Below, in pieces: positions 24,091 to 34,100 of a stretch of DNA of 64,000 nt. Positions within the stretch are counted from its first letter, which is position 1. Each line of letters opens with the position of its first letter. The notes under the pieces are model-generated. The model searched no databases. It was not told the DNA's origin and saw only the letters and a list, made by a program, of their open reading frames with translations. The stretch is from an uncultured Lachnospiraceae bacterium (GTDB lineage Bacteria; Bacillota; Clostridia; Lachnospirales; Lachnospiraceae), in contig CAKRFU010000012.1 in NCBI GenBank assembly GCA_934320845.1, positions 28,737 to 92,736 on the forward strand. Reading direction: 5' to 3'. The position numbers and the translations under genes were made by a program.

Positions 24091-24135
24091 AAAGCGGCTA
24101 GATGCCTTTTTAATCAAAAAACATTTAACCGCTTT
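24091..24135. terminator. imperfect long hairpin between converging genes
   Basis: AAAGCGG/CCGCTTT with further pairing ATG/CAT around an A/T-rich loop. It lies between the deacetylase fragment and the converging receptor pseudogene. Confidence 0.5.
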
Positions 24136-24146
24136 AATGTTATAAA

Positions 24147-24796
24147 TTAAGCCTGCTCTTTAATAAGCTGAAATTTTCCAACAAGTCCGTTAAGGCTTTC
24201 AGACTGAGCAGATAACTCTTCACTTGTTGCCGATGTTTCCTGTGCTGATGCCGAATTACTCTGGACAACTCCTGAAATTCTTTTTGCTTTCCTCTGCATG
24301 TTCAACTGCTGTAAGGACTGACTGATATGATTCTTCTGCTTCCTGCGCAACATTTTCAGCCATATTGCTTACATTTTCAACTGTTGCCGTGAGCTCCTCA
24401 ACTGCACCTGCCTGGTCTGTTGCTCCTTCTGCAAGCACCTGTGCTCCTTCTGCGAGCTGTTCTGAACCGGCTGCCACCTAATCCGATGCCTCCTTTATCT
24501 TACTCAAAGTAAAACTTAAATCAGTTCTAAGTGCTCTCATCGCCATTATAAGTCCGTTGAATTCGCCAACATACTTTTCTTCTATCTTAGTACGAACCGT
24601 AAAGATTCTTCTTAATATTATCTCCTGTTGTTTCTACTGTATTCAAATATTGTGCTGTTTTTTCGCTATCAGTAGTTGTCATAGACCATAAAACCAACTT
24701 ACCTTCTACTTTCTGTTTTTCAAAATATTTCTCCATAGTTCCTCGTTTCTGTGCACATCTGTACATGAAAAATGTATCAGGTGCACACTGATACAT
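24147..24796 (-). pseudogene. decayed methyl-accepting chemotaxis protein
   Basis: Remnants in order: FEKQKVEGKLVLWSMTTTDS; a HAMP-exit piece (VGEFNGLIMAMRALRTDLSF); SKIKEASD, then TAG where CAG (Q) is expected before VAAGSEQLAEGAQ; ATVENVSNMAENVAQEAEES; then, after a frame change, SNSASAQETSATSEELSAQS and GKFQLIKEQA. The conserved signalling tip is deleted, and the sensor region and membrane helices are mostly gone. It is not functional. An intact receptor of this class lies at 51598. Confidence 0.8.
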
Positions 24797-24991
24797 TCAT
24801 TCAACTACTGCTACATGTTAAGCTTTATCTAAACTAATTCAAATTCCATCTAATTCTTATAATTAAGCAAGATTTTTATATACGTTTTATCTTATTTTTT
24901 ACACTAAATCACAGTGATTTTAAAAAAAGAAGATTTTTTGTTTATATTCATTGTATTATATATACGTTAAAGCAGCCACAACGAAAATAAA

Positions 24992-25020
24992 TTGACTAAG
25001 CATTTCTTAAATGATACAAT
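24992..25020 (+). promoter_or_regulatory. promoter before the membrane-protein/Na-Pi genes
   Basis: TTGACT, 17 bases, TACAAT with TGA before the -10, 45 bases before the next start codon. The stretch 24797-24991 shows no gene. Confidence 0.75.
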
Positions 25021-25065
25021 CAAGCCGATGTGTCTTACTAATGAAATTGGGAAAGGAGTGTTCAT

Positions 25066-25512
25066 ATGTGTTTTAGAAAAAAGCTTGTATTACGATTTGT
25101 TTTTATTCTATTTTTTCTGATTCCAAATATCTGCACAGCTTCATTGCTTACGGATGATGTATTTGGAATGGCACATTACGATACACATTACTCTTCTCAT
25201 TCGATTAATACCCATTCATCAAAAGGCATACATAATAATTCTGAAACTATTACTGACGAGAGCTATCGTTTTTTCTCATTATGTATGACAGATACTTTTA
25301 ATACATCAGAAACATTTCAAATAAATCAATTTATAAATCTTTGTAACAGACAATCAAGAGTTTTTAAATACTCTCTTTTTATTGTGTCATTCTTTTTATT
25401 ATCAGGATACTGTTTCTTTGAATCAGAATTTTTTTCTATATTCATCGGATATATAACTAAACTCATAACTATCTATATTCATAAATCAGACGGAAAAAAA
25501 AGACTCGCCTAA
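25066..25512 (+). CDS. small membrane protein with signal peptide
   Basis: A 148-residue protein that I do not recognise. It has an N-terminal signal segment (LVLRFVFILFFLIPNICTA), an extracellular part rich in H, S and N (YDTHYSSHSINTHSS), and one membrane helix near residues 105-125 before a basic tail. It has AAAGGAGTGTTCAT upstream. It precedes the Na/Pi transporter gene by 60 bases with no terminator between, so the two are probably co-transcribed. Confidence 0.6.
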   Translation: MCFRKKLVLRFVFILFFLIPNICTASLLTDDVFGMAHYDTHYSSHSINTHSSKGIHNNSETITDESYRFFSLCMTDTFNTSETFQINQFINLCNRQSRVFKYSLFIVSFFLLSGYCFFESEFFSIFIGYITKLITIYIHKSDGKKRLA

Positions 25513-25572
25513 ATTCTAATTTCACCAATAACCTTTATTTCGTATACTTTCTTTTAGGAGGATTTTAATAAT

Positions 25573-27225
25573 ATGAGTCTTACAAATATAATGGGACTAC
25601 TGGGCGGTCTTGCTTTATTTCTCTATGGAATGCAGATGATGAGCAATGGCCTTGAACTTGCTGCCAGAAATCAAATGCGCGACATTATGAAAAAAATAAC
25701 ATCTAACAGAATTATAGGCGTATTAACGGGAGCTCTAATCACAGCCGTAATCCAATCTTCATCAGCTACAACTGTTATGGTTGTCGGCTTTGTAAATTCA
25801 GGTATTATGACACTTGAACAGGCCACATGGATTATAATGGGTGCAAATATAGGTACTACAATCACCGGTCAGCTTATTGCTCTTGATGTCGGAGCGATAG
25901 CACCTCTTTTCGCTTTTATAGGTGTCGCCGCTGTTGTATTTCAGAAAAATGAAAAGCTTAAACATTTTGGCGAAATCCTTGCCGGACTTGGTGTTTTATT
26001 TATCGGCATGACTATGATGAGTTCTTCCATGGAACCACTTGCAAACCAGCCGGAATTTGTAAATATACTTGCAAAAGTCCAAAATCCTATTGTCGGAATT
26101 CTTATGGGTATGATATTTACAGCCATAATCCAGTCTTCTTCCGCATCTGTAGGTATCCTTCAGGCACTCGCTGCAAGTGGTGTCATAGGACTTAACAGTG
26201 CAGCCTATATACTTTTTGGGCAAAATATAGGCACATGTATAACAGCCCTGCTCGCTTCAATCGGCACAACTACAAATGCTAAAAGAACAACTTTGATACA
26301 TATCATGTTTAATGTTTTTGGAACAATTATATTTACAATTTTGTGTCTTGTAACTCCTCTTATAAGCATAATACAAAATATAACTCCGACAGCAGTTCCT
26401 TCGCAGATTGCTAATCTTCATACATTATTTAACATTGTCACGACACTGTTACTGCTTCCAGTCGGAACCATGCTCCCCAAAATTGCCTCTCTTATCCTGA
26501 GAGATTCAAAAAATGAGGCAATCGGCGAAAATGGCATGTCCGTAAAATATCTGCTTGACCCTAAAAATATACATACAGAAACTACTATGATATCAGTTAT
26601 CTGCATTGAGGGAATACGCAATGAAATTTTAAGAATGACTGAAATGGCAAAAGAAAATATTCATGATTCATTTGATGTATTTATGCATGGAGATATAAAG
26701 AAATATGAAAAAGTTGAAAATCGTGAAAAATATGTGGATTTTCTAAATAAGGAAATATCAAGATACATAACAAATGCAATTACTCACGAGGCAACAAAAG
26801 CCGGAAGCCAGATTTTCAATTCTTTCTATACAATCACAAGTAATATTGAGCGCATAAGTGACCACGCTATCAACATTGCAGGCTACTCTAAAATGATTGA
26901 AGAAAAAAATATTTCATTTTCAGACAATGCCAACAATGAAATCGATGAGATAAAAGATATTTGTGATAAAACAATGGATATGCTGCTTCAAAAACCGGAT
27001 AATATAATAAAGTGGCATGAAAATGTTATCTGCATGGAACAAAAAATTGACGATATGACAGTACAGTTTAGAAATAATATGTACGAACGCATTCAAAAAG
27101 GGCTTTGCACTGATGAGGGAAGTATACTTTTCTCAGAAATGCTTACTGACTTTGAACGTGTTGGAGACCATGCACTCAACATATCAAATGAGATGCTGAA
27201 AATTACAATGAAAGAAATAGTATGA
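25573..27225 (+). CDS. Na/Pi cotransporter family protein with PhoU domain
   Basis: A 550-residue protein. Residues 1-310 hold two repeated Na/Pi-cotransporter modules marked by AVIQSSSATTVM (about 58-69) and AIIQSSSASVGI (about 184-195), each in a set of membrane helices. Residues about 340-545 are a cytoplasmic PhoU-like helical domain (SNIERISDHAINIAG, DFERVGDHALNIS). The QSSSA motifs bind substrate in the family. It imports or exports phosphate using sodium. It has AGGAGG upstream. Confidence 0.92.
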   Translation: MSLTNIMGLLGGLALFLYGMQMMSNGLELAARNQMRDIMKKITSNRIIGVLTGALITAVIQSSSATTVMVVGFVNSGIMTLEQATWIIMGANIGTTITGQLIALDVGAIAPLFAFIGVAAVVFQKNEKLKHFGEILAGLGVLFIGMTMMSSSMEPLANQPEFVNILAKVQNPIVGILMGMIFTAIIQSSSASVGILQALAASGVIGLNSAAYILFGQNIGTCITALLASIGTTTNAKRTTLIHIMFNVFGTIIFTILCLVTPLISIIQNITPTAVPSQIANLHTLFNIVTTLLLLPVGTMLPKIASLILRDSKNEAIGENGMSVKYLLDPKNIHTETTMISVICIEGIRNEILRMTEMAKENIHDSFDVFMHGDIKKYEKVENREKYVDFLNKEISRYITNAITHEATKAGSQIFNSFYTITSNIERISDHAINIAGYSKMIEEKNISFSDNANNEIDEIKDICDKTMDMLLQKPDNIIKWHENVICMEQKIDDMTVQFRNNMYERIQKGLCTDEGSILFSEMLTDFERVGDHALNISNEMLKITMKEIV

Positions 27226-27247
27226 TGCAAGGGTCAAACCAACATCA
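27223..27247 (+). repeat. short dispersed repeat, copy 1
   Basis: TGATGCAAGGGTCAAACC followed by AACATCA, starting at the stop codon of the transporter gene. The TGATG/CATCA ends are inverted. A close relative lies at 36964-36990. Confidence 0.6.
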
Positions 27248-27295
27248 TAGTAGCAAAATACAACCTTAAAACCTCTTACTTAATCAATCTAAAAA

Positions 27296-27337
27296 ACCCC
27301 CTGCCTTACAGATAATCTTATCTGTAAGACAGGGGGT
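27296..27337 (-). terminator. long terminator of the BIG2 gene
   Basis: CTTACAGAT paired with ATCTGTAAG inside ACCCCCTG/CAGGGGGT, with one mismatch, followed by TTTTTT on the leftward strand. It stands between two converging genes. Confidence 0.8.
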
Positions 27338-27368
27338 AAAATAATCACTTATATTTACACTTTATAAA

Positions 27369-28376
27369 CTAAAATCTCTTGTACTCAATTGTTCCTGTAG
27401 TTTTAGGTGCATCAATATTTCTTAAATCAGCTTTTTTAATCTTTACATTCTTTTTCTTTACAGTAAATGTAAAGCCCTGCTTAGTACCTGCTTTAATATT
27501 GACTTTTTTGTTCTTAATAGAATATGTAGCTACAGTTTTTCCGCTAAGCGTTTTAATTGTAATTTTAAGCTTTTTGATTTTTGTATCTGTATGATATGAA
27601 TTATTTAAAATATTTGCTTTCATAACCAGATTTCCTTTTTTATCATAAGAAACCTTATATACGTCAACGCCTGTTTTTCCATATACAACAGATGATACAG
27701 GTGTTTTGCTCTTAGAATATACATTTTTCTTTACTGAAACCTTGCAAGTAAGCTTTGTTCCATCTGAAAGTTTTGCCGTAATAGTTGCAGAACCACTCTT
27801 TTTAGCCTTTACAAGTCCCGTTGATGAAACAGAAGCTACTTTACTGTTGCTTGAAGACCAGCTTACGCTTCCATCTGCATTTGATACTGAGAGCTTGTGA
27901 TTAAATCCTTCTGTTATTGTAAGCTTTGTATTGCTTATAGATGTCTGATTAGGATCACGCACAACTTCTAAATCATATATTGCATCTGCATTTAATGATA
28001 TTTCAACTTTGTATGTAGAATCTGCTGTCGGTGTCCACTTATATCCCCAGCAATAGCATTTTGCAGTATCTGAATATACCCAATCAGAAGAAACTATCGG
28101 TACAACTCCTAAATATTCTCCATCCTGATAATATGATATTGTTCCACTGACATTTTCCGTTGCATATAAAAATGTATATGTCTGCTTGCCACCAACAACG
28201 TTAAACTCATATGGTTTTTCCTCAGATGCCGATACCGATACATCTCCACTTGAATAAATTTTGACATAGTCAGTGTCTGCTGCCTTACTCTGCTTTGGTG
28301 CACTCCATACACTTCCTACAGCTACTGCCGCAGTCAATAATACTGCTCCTGTCTTTTTCAATAAATTTGTTCTCAT
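27369..28376 (-). CDS. secreted protein with a bacterial Ig-like (BIG2) domain
   Basis: A 335-residue exported protein. The signal peptide is near residues 1-33 (GAVLLTAAVAVGSVWSAP). It is followed by a beta-rich domain (about 35-145), a BIG2 domain (about 150-220, VSWSSSNSKVASVSSTGLVK), and a lysine-rich beta domain. There is no LPXTG anchor or lipobox, so it is free or non-covalently bound. The ATG at 28376 follows AAAGGAGG; an upstream TTG gives seven extra residues. Confidence 0.8.
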   Translation of the reverse strand: MRTNLLKKTGAVLLTAAVAVGSVWSAPKQSKAADTDYVKIYSSGDVSVSASEEKPYEFNVVGGKQTYTFLYATENVSGTISYYQDGEYLGVVPIVSSDWVYSDTAKCYCWGYKWTPTADSTYKVEISLNADAIYDLEVVRDPNQTSISNTKLTITEGFNHKLSVSNADGSVSWSSSNSKVASVSSTGLVKAKKSGSATITAKLSDGTKLTCKVSVKKNVYSKSKTPVSSVVYGKTGVDVYKVSYDKKGNLVMKANILNNSYHTDTKIKKLKITIKTLSGKTVATYSIKNKKVNIKAGTKQGFTFTVKKKNVKIKKADLRNIDAPKTTGTIEYKRF

Positions 28377-28489
28377 TTTGCCTCCTTTGATTTTCAATTC
28401 ATGCTTTTATTTGGCTTTTAAGAAAAAGCCGAGTTTCATTATATCACAGTCTTCCCTGATTATCAAATAGCGACCTGCTTTAGAACACA

Positions 28490-29527
28490 TCACTCAACCT
28501 TTATCTCATAAAAGAATACATCATCATCATCTTTCACTGTATATTCGTAGCCTGATTCTCTTATTATATTTTCCCAAAATCTTACGGAAATTTCATTTTT
28601 CTTTAACGCACATACAGCACATATGCCCTTATTCTTTTTCCACAATTCTCTTACTATTTCTGCCGCAATATGCTTTTTTCTGTATCTTCTCAATATAAAT
28701 ATTTCTTCTATATAAAAGTCAGCCTCCGCAGGTTCTTTTTTCTTATCGGGAAATAAAAATACAACTAAACCTGCTGTCTTATTTTTATATTTTACTATAT
28801 ACGGCCTTTTTTCATCCATCTCATAATATTCTGAAAGTCTGTCTGGTATAAACAGTGCATCATCAGTCATACACTCGCCCATCCACTCTGCATAAGCTGA
28901 CAGTTCATACATATACATATTAAATAATCTTTCAAATGTCTTTTTATGATTATCAGCATACGTCAGATAAAAACCTTCACCTGAAATATAAACATTTTCA
29001 TCATTATCATTTTTTTCAGTCATTCCACAAATTCCGCATATAAATTTTTCAGTTTTCTTTAAACTTTCTTCCCCGCAAAACCTTTCTTTATCCCCGGTAT
29101 CTCTAATTGACAATTTTCCATAATAATCAAGACCTACATGCTCACACCATCTTGAAAACCCTGTTTCAAACGATTCTGTTGCATATTCTTCATCGTATCC
29201 GTGAGAAACCATTATTCCGCATCTTATTTTTTCGCCATCTTTTTTCAATGCATTCTCAAAAAATTCCTCATCTTCAAAAGCTAAATCCATCAACTCTTTT
29301 ACCATATCACTACAATAAAAAGAATGTATAGGCGTAGCTATAATAACAGCATCATATTTTGGTATTTCTAAAAGTACAGAATCAATTTCTTCCTCGTAGA
29401 GATTGTAAATTTGATATTTCATTTTCATATTATTAAGAAATACTGCTGCATTTTTACACATTGCAACAGTATTTCCCTTTGCATCCGGACTTCCTAATAA
29501 TATGCACACATTATCACAATTATTCAT
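28490..29527 (-). CDS. flavodoxin-fold reductase fused to a GNAT acetyltransferase
   Basis: A 345-residue protein. The first 165 residues match NADPH-dependent FMN reductase/flavodoxin-like proteins: VCILLGSPDAKGNTVAMCKN for the phosphate-binding loop and AVIIATPIHSFYCSDMVKEL for the second loop. The last 130 residues resemble a GNAT domain (FYIEEIFILRRYRKKHIAAE, then NEISVRFWENIIRESGYEY). CGICGM in the middle is a possible metal knuckle. The start MNNCDN follows GAGG; earlier in-frame starts overlap the neighbouring gene. The substrate is unknown. Confidence 0.7.
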   Translation of the reverse strand: MNNCDNVCILLGSPDAKGNTVAMCKNAAVFLNNMKMKYQIYNLYEEEIDSVLLEIPKYDAVIIATPIHSFYCSDMVKELMDLAFEDEEFFENALKKDGEKIRCGIMVSHGYDEEYATESFETGFSRWCEHVGLDYYGKLSIRDTGDKERFCGEESLKKTEKFICGICGMTEKNDNDENVYISGEGFYLTYADNHKKTFERLFNMYMYELSAYAEWMGECMTDDALFIPDRLSEYYEMDEKRPYIVKYKNKTAGLVVFLFPDKKKEPAEADFYIEEIFILRRYRKKHIAAEIVRELWKKNKGICAVCALKKNEISVRFWENIIRESGYEYTVKDDDDVFFYEIKVE

Positions 29528-29600
29528 ATCCATCCTCATTCTTATTAATATATTTATATATTTTATATTCTGTTCACTCGCAAACCTGTAATTTCCAATA

Positions 29601-30173
29601 CTACTCTTTAATAAATGAGAGCATTCCATCTACAAAATCAAGTCCCACTTTATAAAGACAATATAACAGCACTATTGCCAGAATCCAAACTAAAACCTTA
29701 TATAAAATATAGCCTTTTGCAAACTCCTTTTTATACTCAGGTGTCTTTTTGCTAAATGCCATTACCAGTATATATATAAATCCTATTATTGGTATTCTCA
29801 TATAACAGAATGTCTGAAACCAGTTTCCTATGTGTCCGGCTTTTTTTACTTTCACTTCGCGTATATTTTGTTTTTGTTCTTCAGACAATTCTGTTTTGAC
29901 ACTCTTATCTTTTGTCTCATCCTCTTTTATAATTTTATTTTTCTCAATTTTCGTTTTATTTTTGTTTTCACTTACCTTTTCTTTATCATCATTAGATAAA
30001 TCTTCAACTTTTTCTTCCTTTTTTTCTTCTTCCGTTTTGTCCTTATCAAAGGATATGTCATCTGCCCCGAAATAATTTTCGTGGGCAGCTACAATATCTT
30101 TAAGTGACATTTCCTCAAAAGATGAGTCTATACTTTTCACGAGTTCATCAATGTCATTTTTATTTTCTTCCAT
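29601..30173 (-). CDS. membrane protein with charged N-terminal region
   Basis: A 190-residue protein. Residues 1-110 are highly charged and low complexity (EEEKKEEKVEDLSNDD and similar). Two membrane helices follow, at about 125-142 (IPIIGFIYILVMAFS) and 158-180 (LVWILAIVLLYCLYKVGLDF). No family is recognised. It lies 60 bases after the class A PBP gene on the same strand and may be co-transcribed, so a cell-envelope role is possible. Confidence 0.6.
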   Translation of the reverse strand: MEENKNDIDELVKSIDSSFEEMSLKDIVAAHENYFGADDISFDKDKTEEEKKEEKVEDLSNDDKEKVSENKNKTKIEKNKIIKEDETKDKSVKTELSEEQKQNIREVKVKKAGHIGNWFQTFCYMRIPIIGFIYILVMAFSKKTPEYKKEFAKGYILYKVLVWILAIVLLYCLYKVGLDFVDGMLSFIKE

Positions 30174-30233
30174 TTATTTTCTGATTCCTCCTTTATTTGA
30201 TGCTGTTCACTTTTACAGTACAAACAGTACCCG

Positions 30234-33014
30234 TTATTCTTCCCCATCCTGAACCGGTTCAGCAGTTTCAACCGGTGCTTCTGTTGGTGTAGTATTCTTT
30301 TTCCTGTCATACTCAGCTTTTGTCGGAAGATTTTCAAGTTCGGCTTTATATTCATCATACATTGCCTTTAAACTTGTATATTCTGCATAACCCTTACATG
30401 CATCCAGTGCCTGTTTTGCTGAATCAATGAGAAGCTGCATATTTGACGGCTGATATACATAACCATGCATTCTCTTTATCCTTGTTCTGGCAAGATTAAT
30501 CCTGTTTTTATATATCTGATTATTTAAAGCTCTCTGTGAATCATTTTTCTTCTTCTCAACAAGTCTCTCATTTTCCTCTTTCTGCTGTTTCTCGTATGCT
30601 TTTACTACTTTCTTCCAATCTACGGTCTCATCTTTAAGAGAATCGTATTTATTTCTTGCCCTTATCGCATAATCTGTCCTGACATCATCATCCACAATAC
30701 TTGATATCATGTCAGTAAGCTTTTTATAATCATTTTCAAGGTCGTAATAATCCGCTATATCCTTAATATACATCTTCTCAAATTTTTTGAGAGCCTTGAG
30801 GACTTCTTTCTGATACTGTTTATCTTTAAGTACCTGAACTTCCTCCGCTTTCTCAGATAAAATTGACTTAGAAAAATAATCCATGCCTGCCGGTCTTGTC
30901 TTGCTTCCCGCAACAGCCGTTCCCTCAATAATATTACCTGCACCATCATATTTTGCAAGACTTATCGTAGACGGCATTGTAAAATCCTGTGGTTTTAACT
31001 TTTCATGTATCTTATCCATATAATCTTTCCAGATTACACCCGGAATTGATGCACCTGATGCTCCGGGCATTGCCCTAGGAGTATCATATCCAGCCCACAC
31101 AACTGTCGTATAATACTTTGTATATCCACAGAACCATACATCCTTACTTGAGTTTGTCGTACCTGTTTTACCGGCACATATCTGTCCGTTATCAAGTTTT
31201 AACTTGCGTCCTGTTCCGTAAGACTCATTGAACACGCCTTTTAAAACATCTGTCATCATCCATGCGGCATCTTCTGAATAGACCTGTGTTTTCTCATTAT
31301 TATTTTTATAAACAACACCGTCAGATACATGCTCTATCTTCTTTACACATGTCCTGTCACTGTAACTTCCATTATTGGCGAGTGTCGAAAATCCTTTAGC
31401 CATATCAACTACACGCACACCCTCAGTAAATCCACCAAGAGAAAGTGCCATATTGTCATTATCTATATAACTTATATTGTGAAAATGAAGTTTATCAAGG
31501 AATGACAGACCGTATTTGACTGAAATATTGTCAAGAACCTGCCATGCAACTGTATTGAGTGACCTTGCAACAGCCTCTCTAATGTGTACACTTCCGTAAT
31601 AAGCACCACCCGCATTTGACGGACCGTTTGTAAATTTATGGTCATTTACTATTGTCGAAGGGGAATAAAGTCCCGATTCAAATCCCGGAGCATAATCTAT
31701 AAGAGGTTTTATCGCACTTCCCGACTGTCTTGCTGCAAGATATGCTCTGTTATACTGGTCGTTTTTTCCTCTTCCTCCTACAATTGCTTCAACGTAACCT
31801 GTTTCATTGTTAACACAGACTGCTGCCCCCTGGAGAGCATACTTACCCGAATCATTGTCCTTTTCCTTATTAAAGGCAAGTCCTTCATCTACAGATTTTT
31901 GTAATTTCTTCTGTTTTTTCATATTTATGGAAGTATAAATCTTGTATCCTCCCGAACGGATACTCTCAATCTTCTCATTGTATGCTTTTGAATATGTTTT
32001 GTTGTATTTCTGGTAATCTTCTTTTGAATCGAATACATATTTGAATTTAAAATCTTCTTTTTCCATAAGTGAGATAGCGGCACAATGAATGGCATAACTT
32101 ATAACATATGTCTCATTGCTGCTGCCTTCTTCAGACAACTGTTTTATATTTAACTTCTTTTTCACCGCAGCCTTATACTCTTTTGGAGTTATAACACCCT
32201 CATTACACATAGTTTTAAGCACACGGTTTCTCTTCTTTAATGCTGCCTGTGGATGAAGCACCGGATTGTAAGATGCCGGACTGTTTGAAAGTCCTATAAG
32301 CATAGCCGCCTCCTGTGGCTCAAGGTCAGCACATTTCTTTCCAAAATAATATCTGCTTGCTGCTCCGACACCATAACATTTGTTGCCGTAAAAATTGCTG
32401 TTGCAATAAAACTCCATAATCTGTGCCTTTGTAAACTTGCTCTCAATAGTCGGTGCAAGAAGTATCTCGGCAATTTTTCTCGTATAACTTTTATTCTGTG
32501 TAAGCAGATTATTCTTTATAACCTGCTGCGTAATCGTACTTCCTCCCTGTGTAATTTCCATATTATGTTTCAACAGGGAAACTCCGGCTCTCATAGTAGC
32601 AACAAGGTCTACTCCTCCATGAGTTTTAAAACGCTTATCCTCAACAGCAATATATCCGTCATAAATATATGGTGATATGTCATTTATGCTCACATATTTA
32701 TAACTTCCGGCATTTACTGAACCAACCTTTTTGCCGTTGGAATCATATACTACCGTATCCTCTTTCATAATAAAGTCATCCTTGCTAAGATGAACAAGTT
32801 TGTCAAATACTTCCTCTCTCGCCTCTGTAAACATAGGCAGAACTTTGACATATACACACAAACCAACAATTCCGCCAATTACCATAATAGATGCAAGTAT
32901 TCCCATGACAGCACCAAGTATATTTGACACTACACCTACATAACTTCCTATCGCACCTATTATAATACGGAAAACATCCTTTGCATTTTTTACATATTTG
33001 CGTAAAGTGTTCAT
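30234..33014 (-). CDS. class A penicillin-binding protein
   Basis: A 926-residue bifunctional peptidoglycan synthase. An N-terminal membrane anchor (about 25-60) precedes the GT51 glycosyltransferase, with EDKRFKTHGGVD (catalytic Glu) and GGSTITQQVIKNNL. The transpeptidase has RQSGSAIKP (catalytic serine), SLN and KTGTTNSSKD. A charged C-terminal tail of about 250 residues ends with TPTEAPVETAEPVQ. It acts on the outer face of the membrane. The ATG at 33014 follows GGAGGAAAGTT. Confidence 0.95.
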   Translation of the reverse strand: MNTLRKYVKNAKDVFRIIIGAIGSYVGVVSNILGAVMGILASIMVIGGIVGLCVYVKVLPMFTEAREEVFDKLVHLSKDDFIMKEDTVVYDSNGKKVGSVNAGSYKYVSINDISPYIYDGYIAVEDKRFKTHGGVDLVATMRAGVSLLKHNMEITQGGSTITQQVIKNNLLTQNKSYTRKIAEILLAPTIESKFTKAQIMEFYCNSNFYGNKCYGVGAASRYYFGKKCADLEPQEAAMLIGLSNSPASYNPVLHPQAALKKRNRVLKTMCNEGVITPKEYKAAVKKKLNIKQLSEEGSSNETYVISYAIHCAAISLMEKEDFKFKYVFDSKEDYQKYNKTYSKAYNEKIESIRSGGYKIYTSINMKKQKKLQKSVDEGLAFNKEKDNDSGKYALQGAAVCVNNETGYVEAIVGGRGKNDQYNRAYLAARQSGSAIKPLIDYAPGFESGLYSPSTIVNDHKFTNGPSNAGGAYYGSVHIREAVARSLNTVAWQVLDNISVKYGLSFLDKLHFHNISYIDNDNMALSLGGFTEGVRVVDMAKGFSTLANNGSYSDRTCVKKIEHVSDGVVYKNNNEKTQVYSEDAAWMMTDVLKGVFNESYGTGRKLKLDNGQICAGKTGTTNSSKDVWFCGYTKYYTTVVWAGYDTPRAMPGASGASIPGVIWKDYMDKIHEKLKPQDFTMPSTISLAKYDGAGNIIEGTAVAGSKTRPAGMDYFSKSILSEKAEEVQVLKDKQYQKEVLKALKKFEKMYIKDIADYYDLENDYKKLTDMISSIVDDDVRTDYAIRARNKYDSLKDETVDWKKVVKAYEKQQKEENERLVEKKKNDSQRALNNQIYKNRINLARTRIKRMHGYVYQPSNMQLLIDSAKQALDACKGYAEYTSLKAMYDEYKAELENLPTKAEYDRKKNTTPTEAPVETAEPVQDGEE

Positions 33015-33075
33015 AACTTTCCTCCAACTAAAAATCAACTGTAAAATATTTTTTGCGAAAATATCTCACCATATT

Positions 33076-33104
33076 ATAATACAATTTTTTGATATAAGTG
33101 TAAA
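33076..33104 (-). promoter_or_regulatory. promoter of the PBP gene
   Basis: TTTACA, 17 bases, TATTAT on the leftward strand, about 60 bases before the start codon. Confidence 0.6.
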
Positions 33105-33120
33105 GTTTTATTGGTTTTTG

Positions 33121-33149
33121 TTGACATGATTTTTTCACTAGCTTAGAAT
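33121..33149 (+). promoter_or_regulatory. promoter of tyrA-pcrA
   Basis: TTGACA, 17 bases, TAGAAT, divergent from the PBP promoter. Confidence 0.75.
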
Positions 33150-33213
33150 AAATAGGAAACAAATCGGTATTATATTTTATACTGAAATCAGGATTATTAC
33201 GAAAGGTTATATC

Positions 33214-34086
33214 ATGACTGAACAACTTATCTTAAAAAATTTTGGATTTGTAGGCTTTGGACTTATCGGCGGCTCTATAGCACATGCCATCAGGGAAATA
33301 TATCCAGAGTCTTATATTATCGCATATAATTATTACCGTACCAAACCGCATAAAAAACTTGAAAGTGCAAAAGCAGATGGCATTCTAAACGAAATCTGCA
33401 CGTATCTTTCCGATTTTTCACAATGTGACATAATCTTTTTATGTGCTCCGGTACTTACAAACATATCATATCTTAAAGAACTCGCCCCATACATATCTGA
33501 AAAATGCATCATTACCGATGTAGGAAGTGTTAAGGGAAATATACATCATACAATAGAAAACCTGGGGCTTAACAGTCATTTCGTCGGCGGCCACCCTATG
33601 ACCGGTTCTGAAAAAACAGGCTATGCAAACTCAGATTCATCATATCTGAAAAATGCATATTATATACTTACACCGACAACTGAAACACCAGAAGAATATA
33701 CATCATGGCTTAAAAACTTCATAATTGCAGCCGGCTCTCATTGTGAAATCATGGACTATGAAACACACGATAAGATAACTGCTGCCATAAGTCATTGTCC
33801 TCATCTGATTTCAGCTTCACTCATAAATACTGTTGCAAAAGAAGATGCTGACGGCAGCTACGGAAAACTCGCTGCCGGTGGTTTAAAGGATATTACACGC
33901 ATTTCGTCATCTTCCCCTGAAATGTGGCAGAACATATGTCTTTCAAACCCCGATGCGATTACATCTTTTCTTGACAAATATATTCAGACACTTACTGACG
34001 CAAAGAATGCTGTTAGTAATCGTGATGAAGATAAACTTATGAAAATATTTGAAAATGCAAAAAAATATCGTGATAATCTTAACTAA
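33214..34086 (+). CDS. tyrA: prephenate dehydrogenase
   Basis: A 290-residue enzyme that oxidatively decarboxylates prephenate to 4-hydroxyphenylpyruvate in tyrosine synthesis. The N-terminal Rossmann loop is FGFVGFGLIGGSIAHAIR, and VGGHPMTGSEKTGYANSD is the family's substrate-site block. There is no ACT domain at the C-terminus, so feedback control by tyrosine is not evident. It starts after GAAAGG. It is followed 14 bases later by pcrA, an unusual operon partner. Confidence 0.92.
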   Translation: MTEQLILKNFGFVGFGLIGGSIAHAIREIYPESYIIAYNYYRTKPHKKLESAKADGILNEICTYLSDFSQCDIIFLCAPVLTNISYLKELAPYISEKCIITDVGSVKGNIHHTIENLGLNSHFVGGHPMTGSEKTGYANSDSSYLKNAYYILTPTTETPEEYTSWLKNFIIAAGSHCEIMDYETHDKITAAISHCPHLISASLINTVAKEDADGSYGKLAAGGLKDITRISSSSPEMWQNICLSNPDAITSFLDKYIQTLTDAKNAVSNRDEDKLMKIFENAKKYRDNLN

Positions 34087-34100
34087 TATGGAGGTAAACA

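Noticed and set aside
28413..28430. GGCTTTT/AAAAGCC hairpin before the BIG2 gene
   Set aside because: Short and A/T-rich with no T run in the gene direction; could easily be chance.
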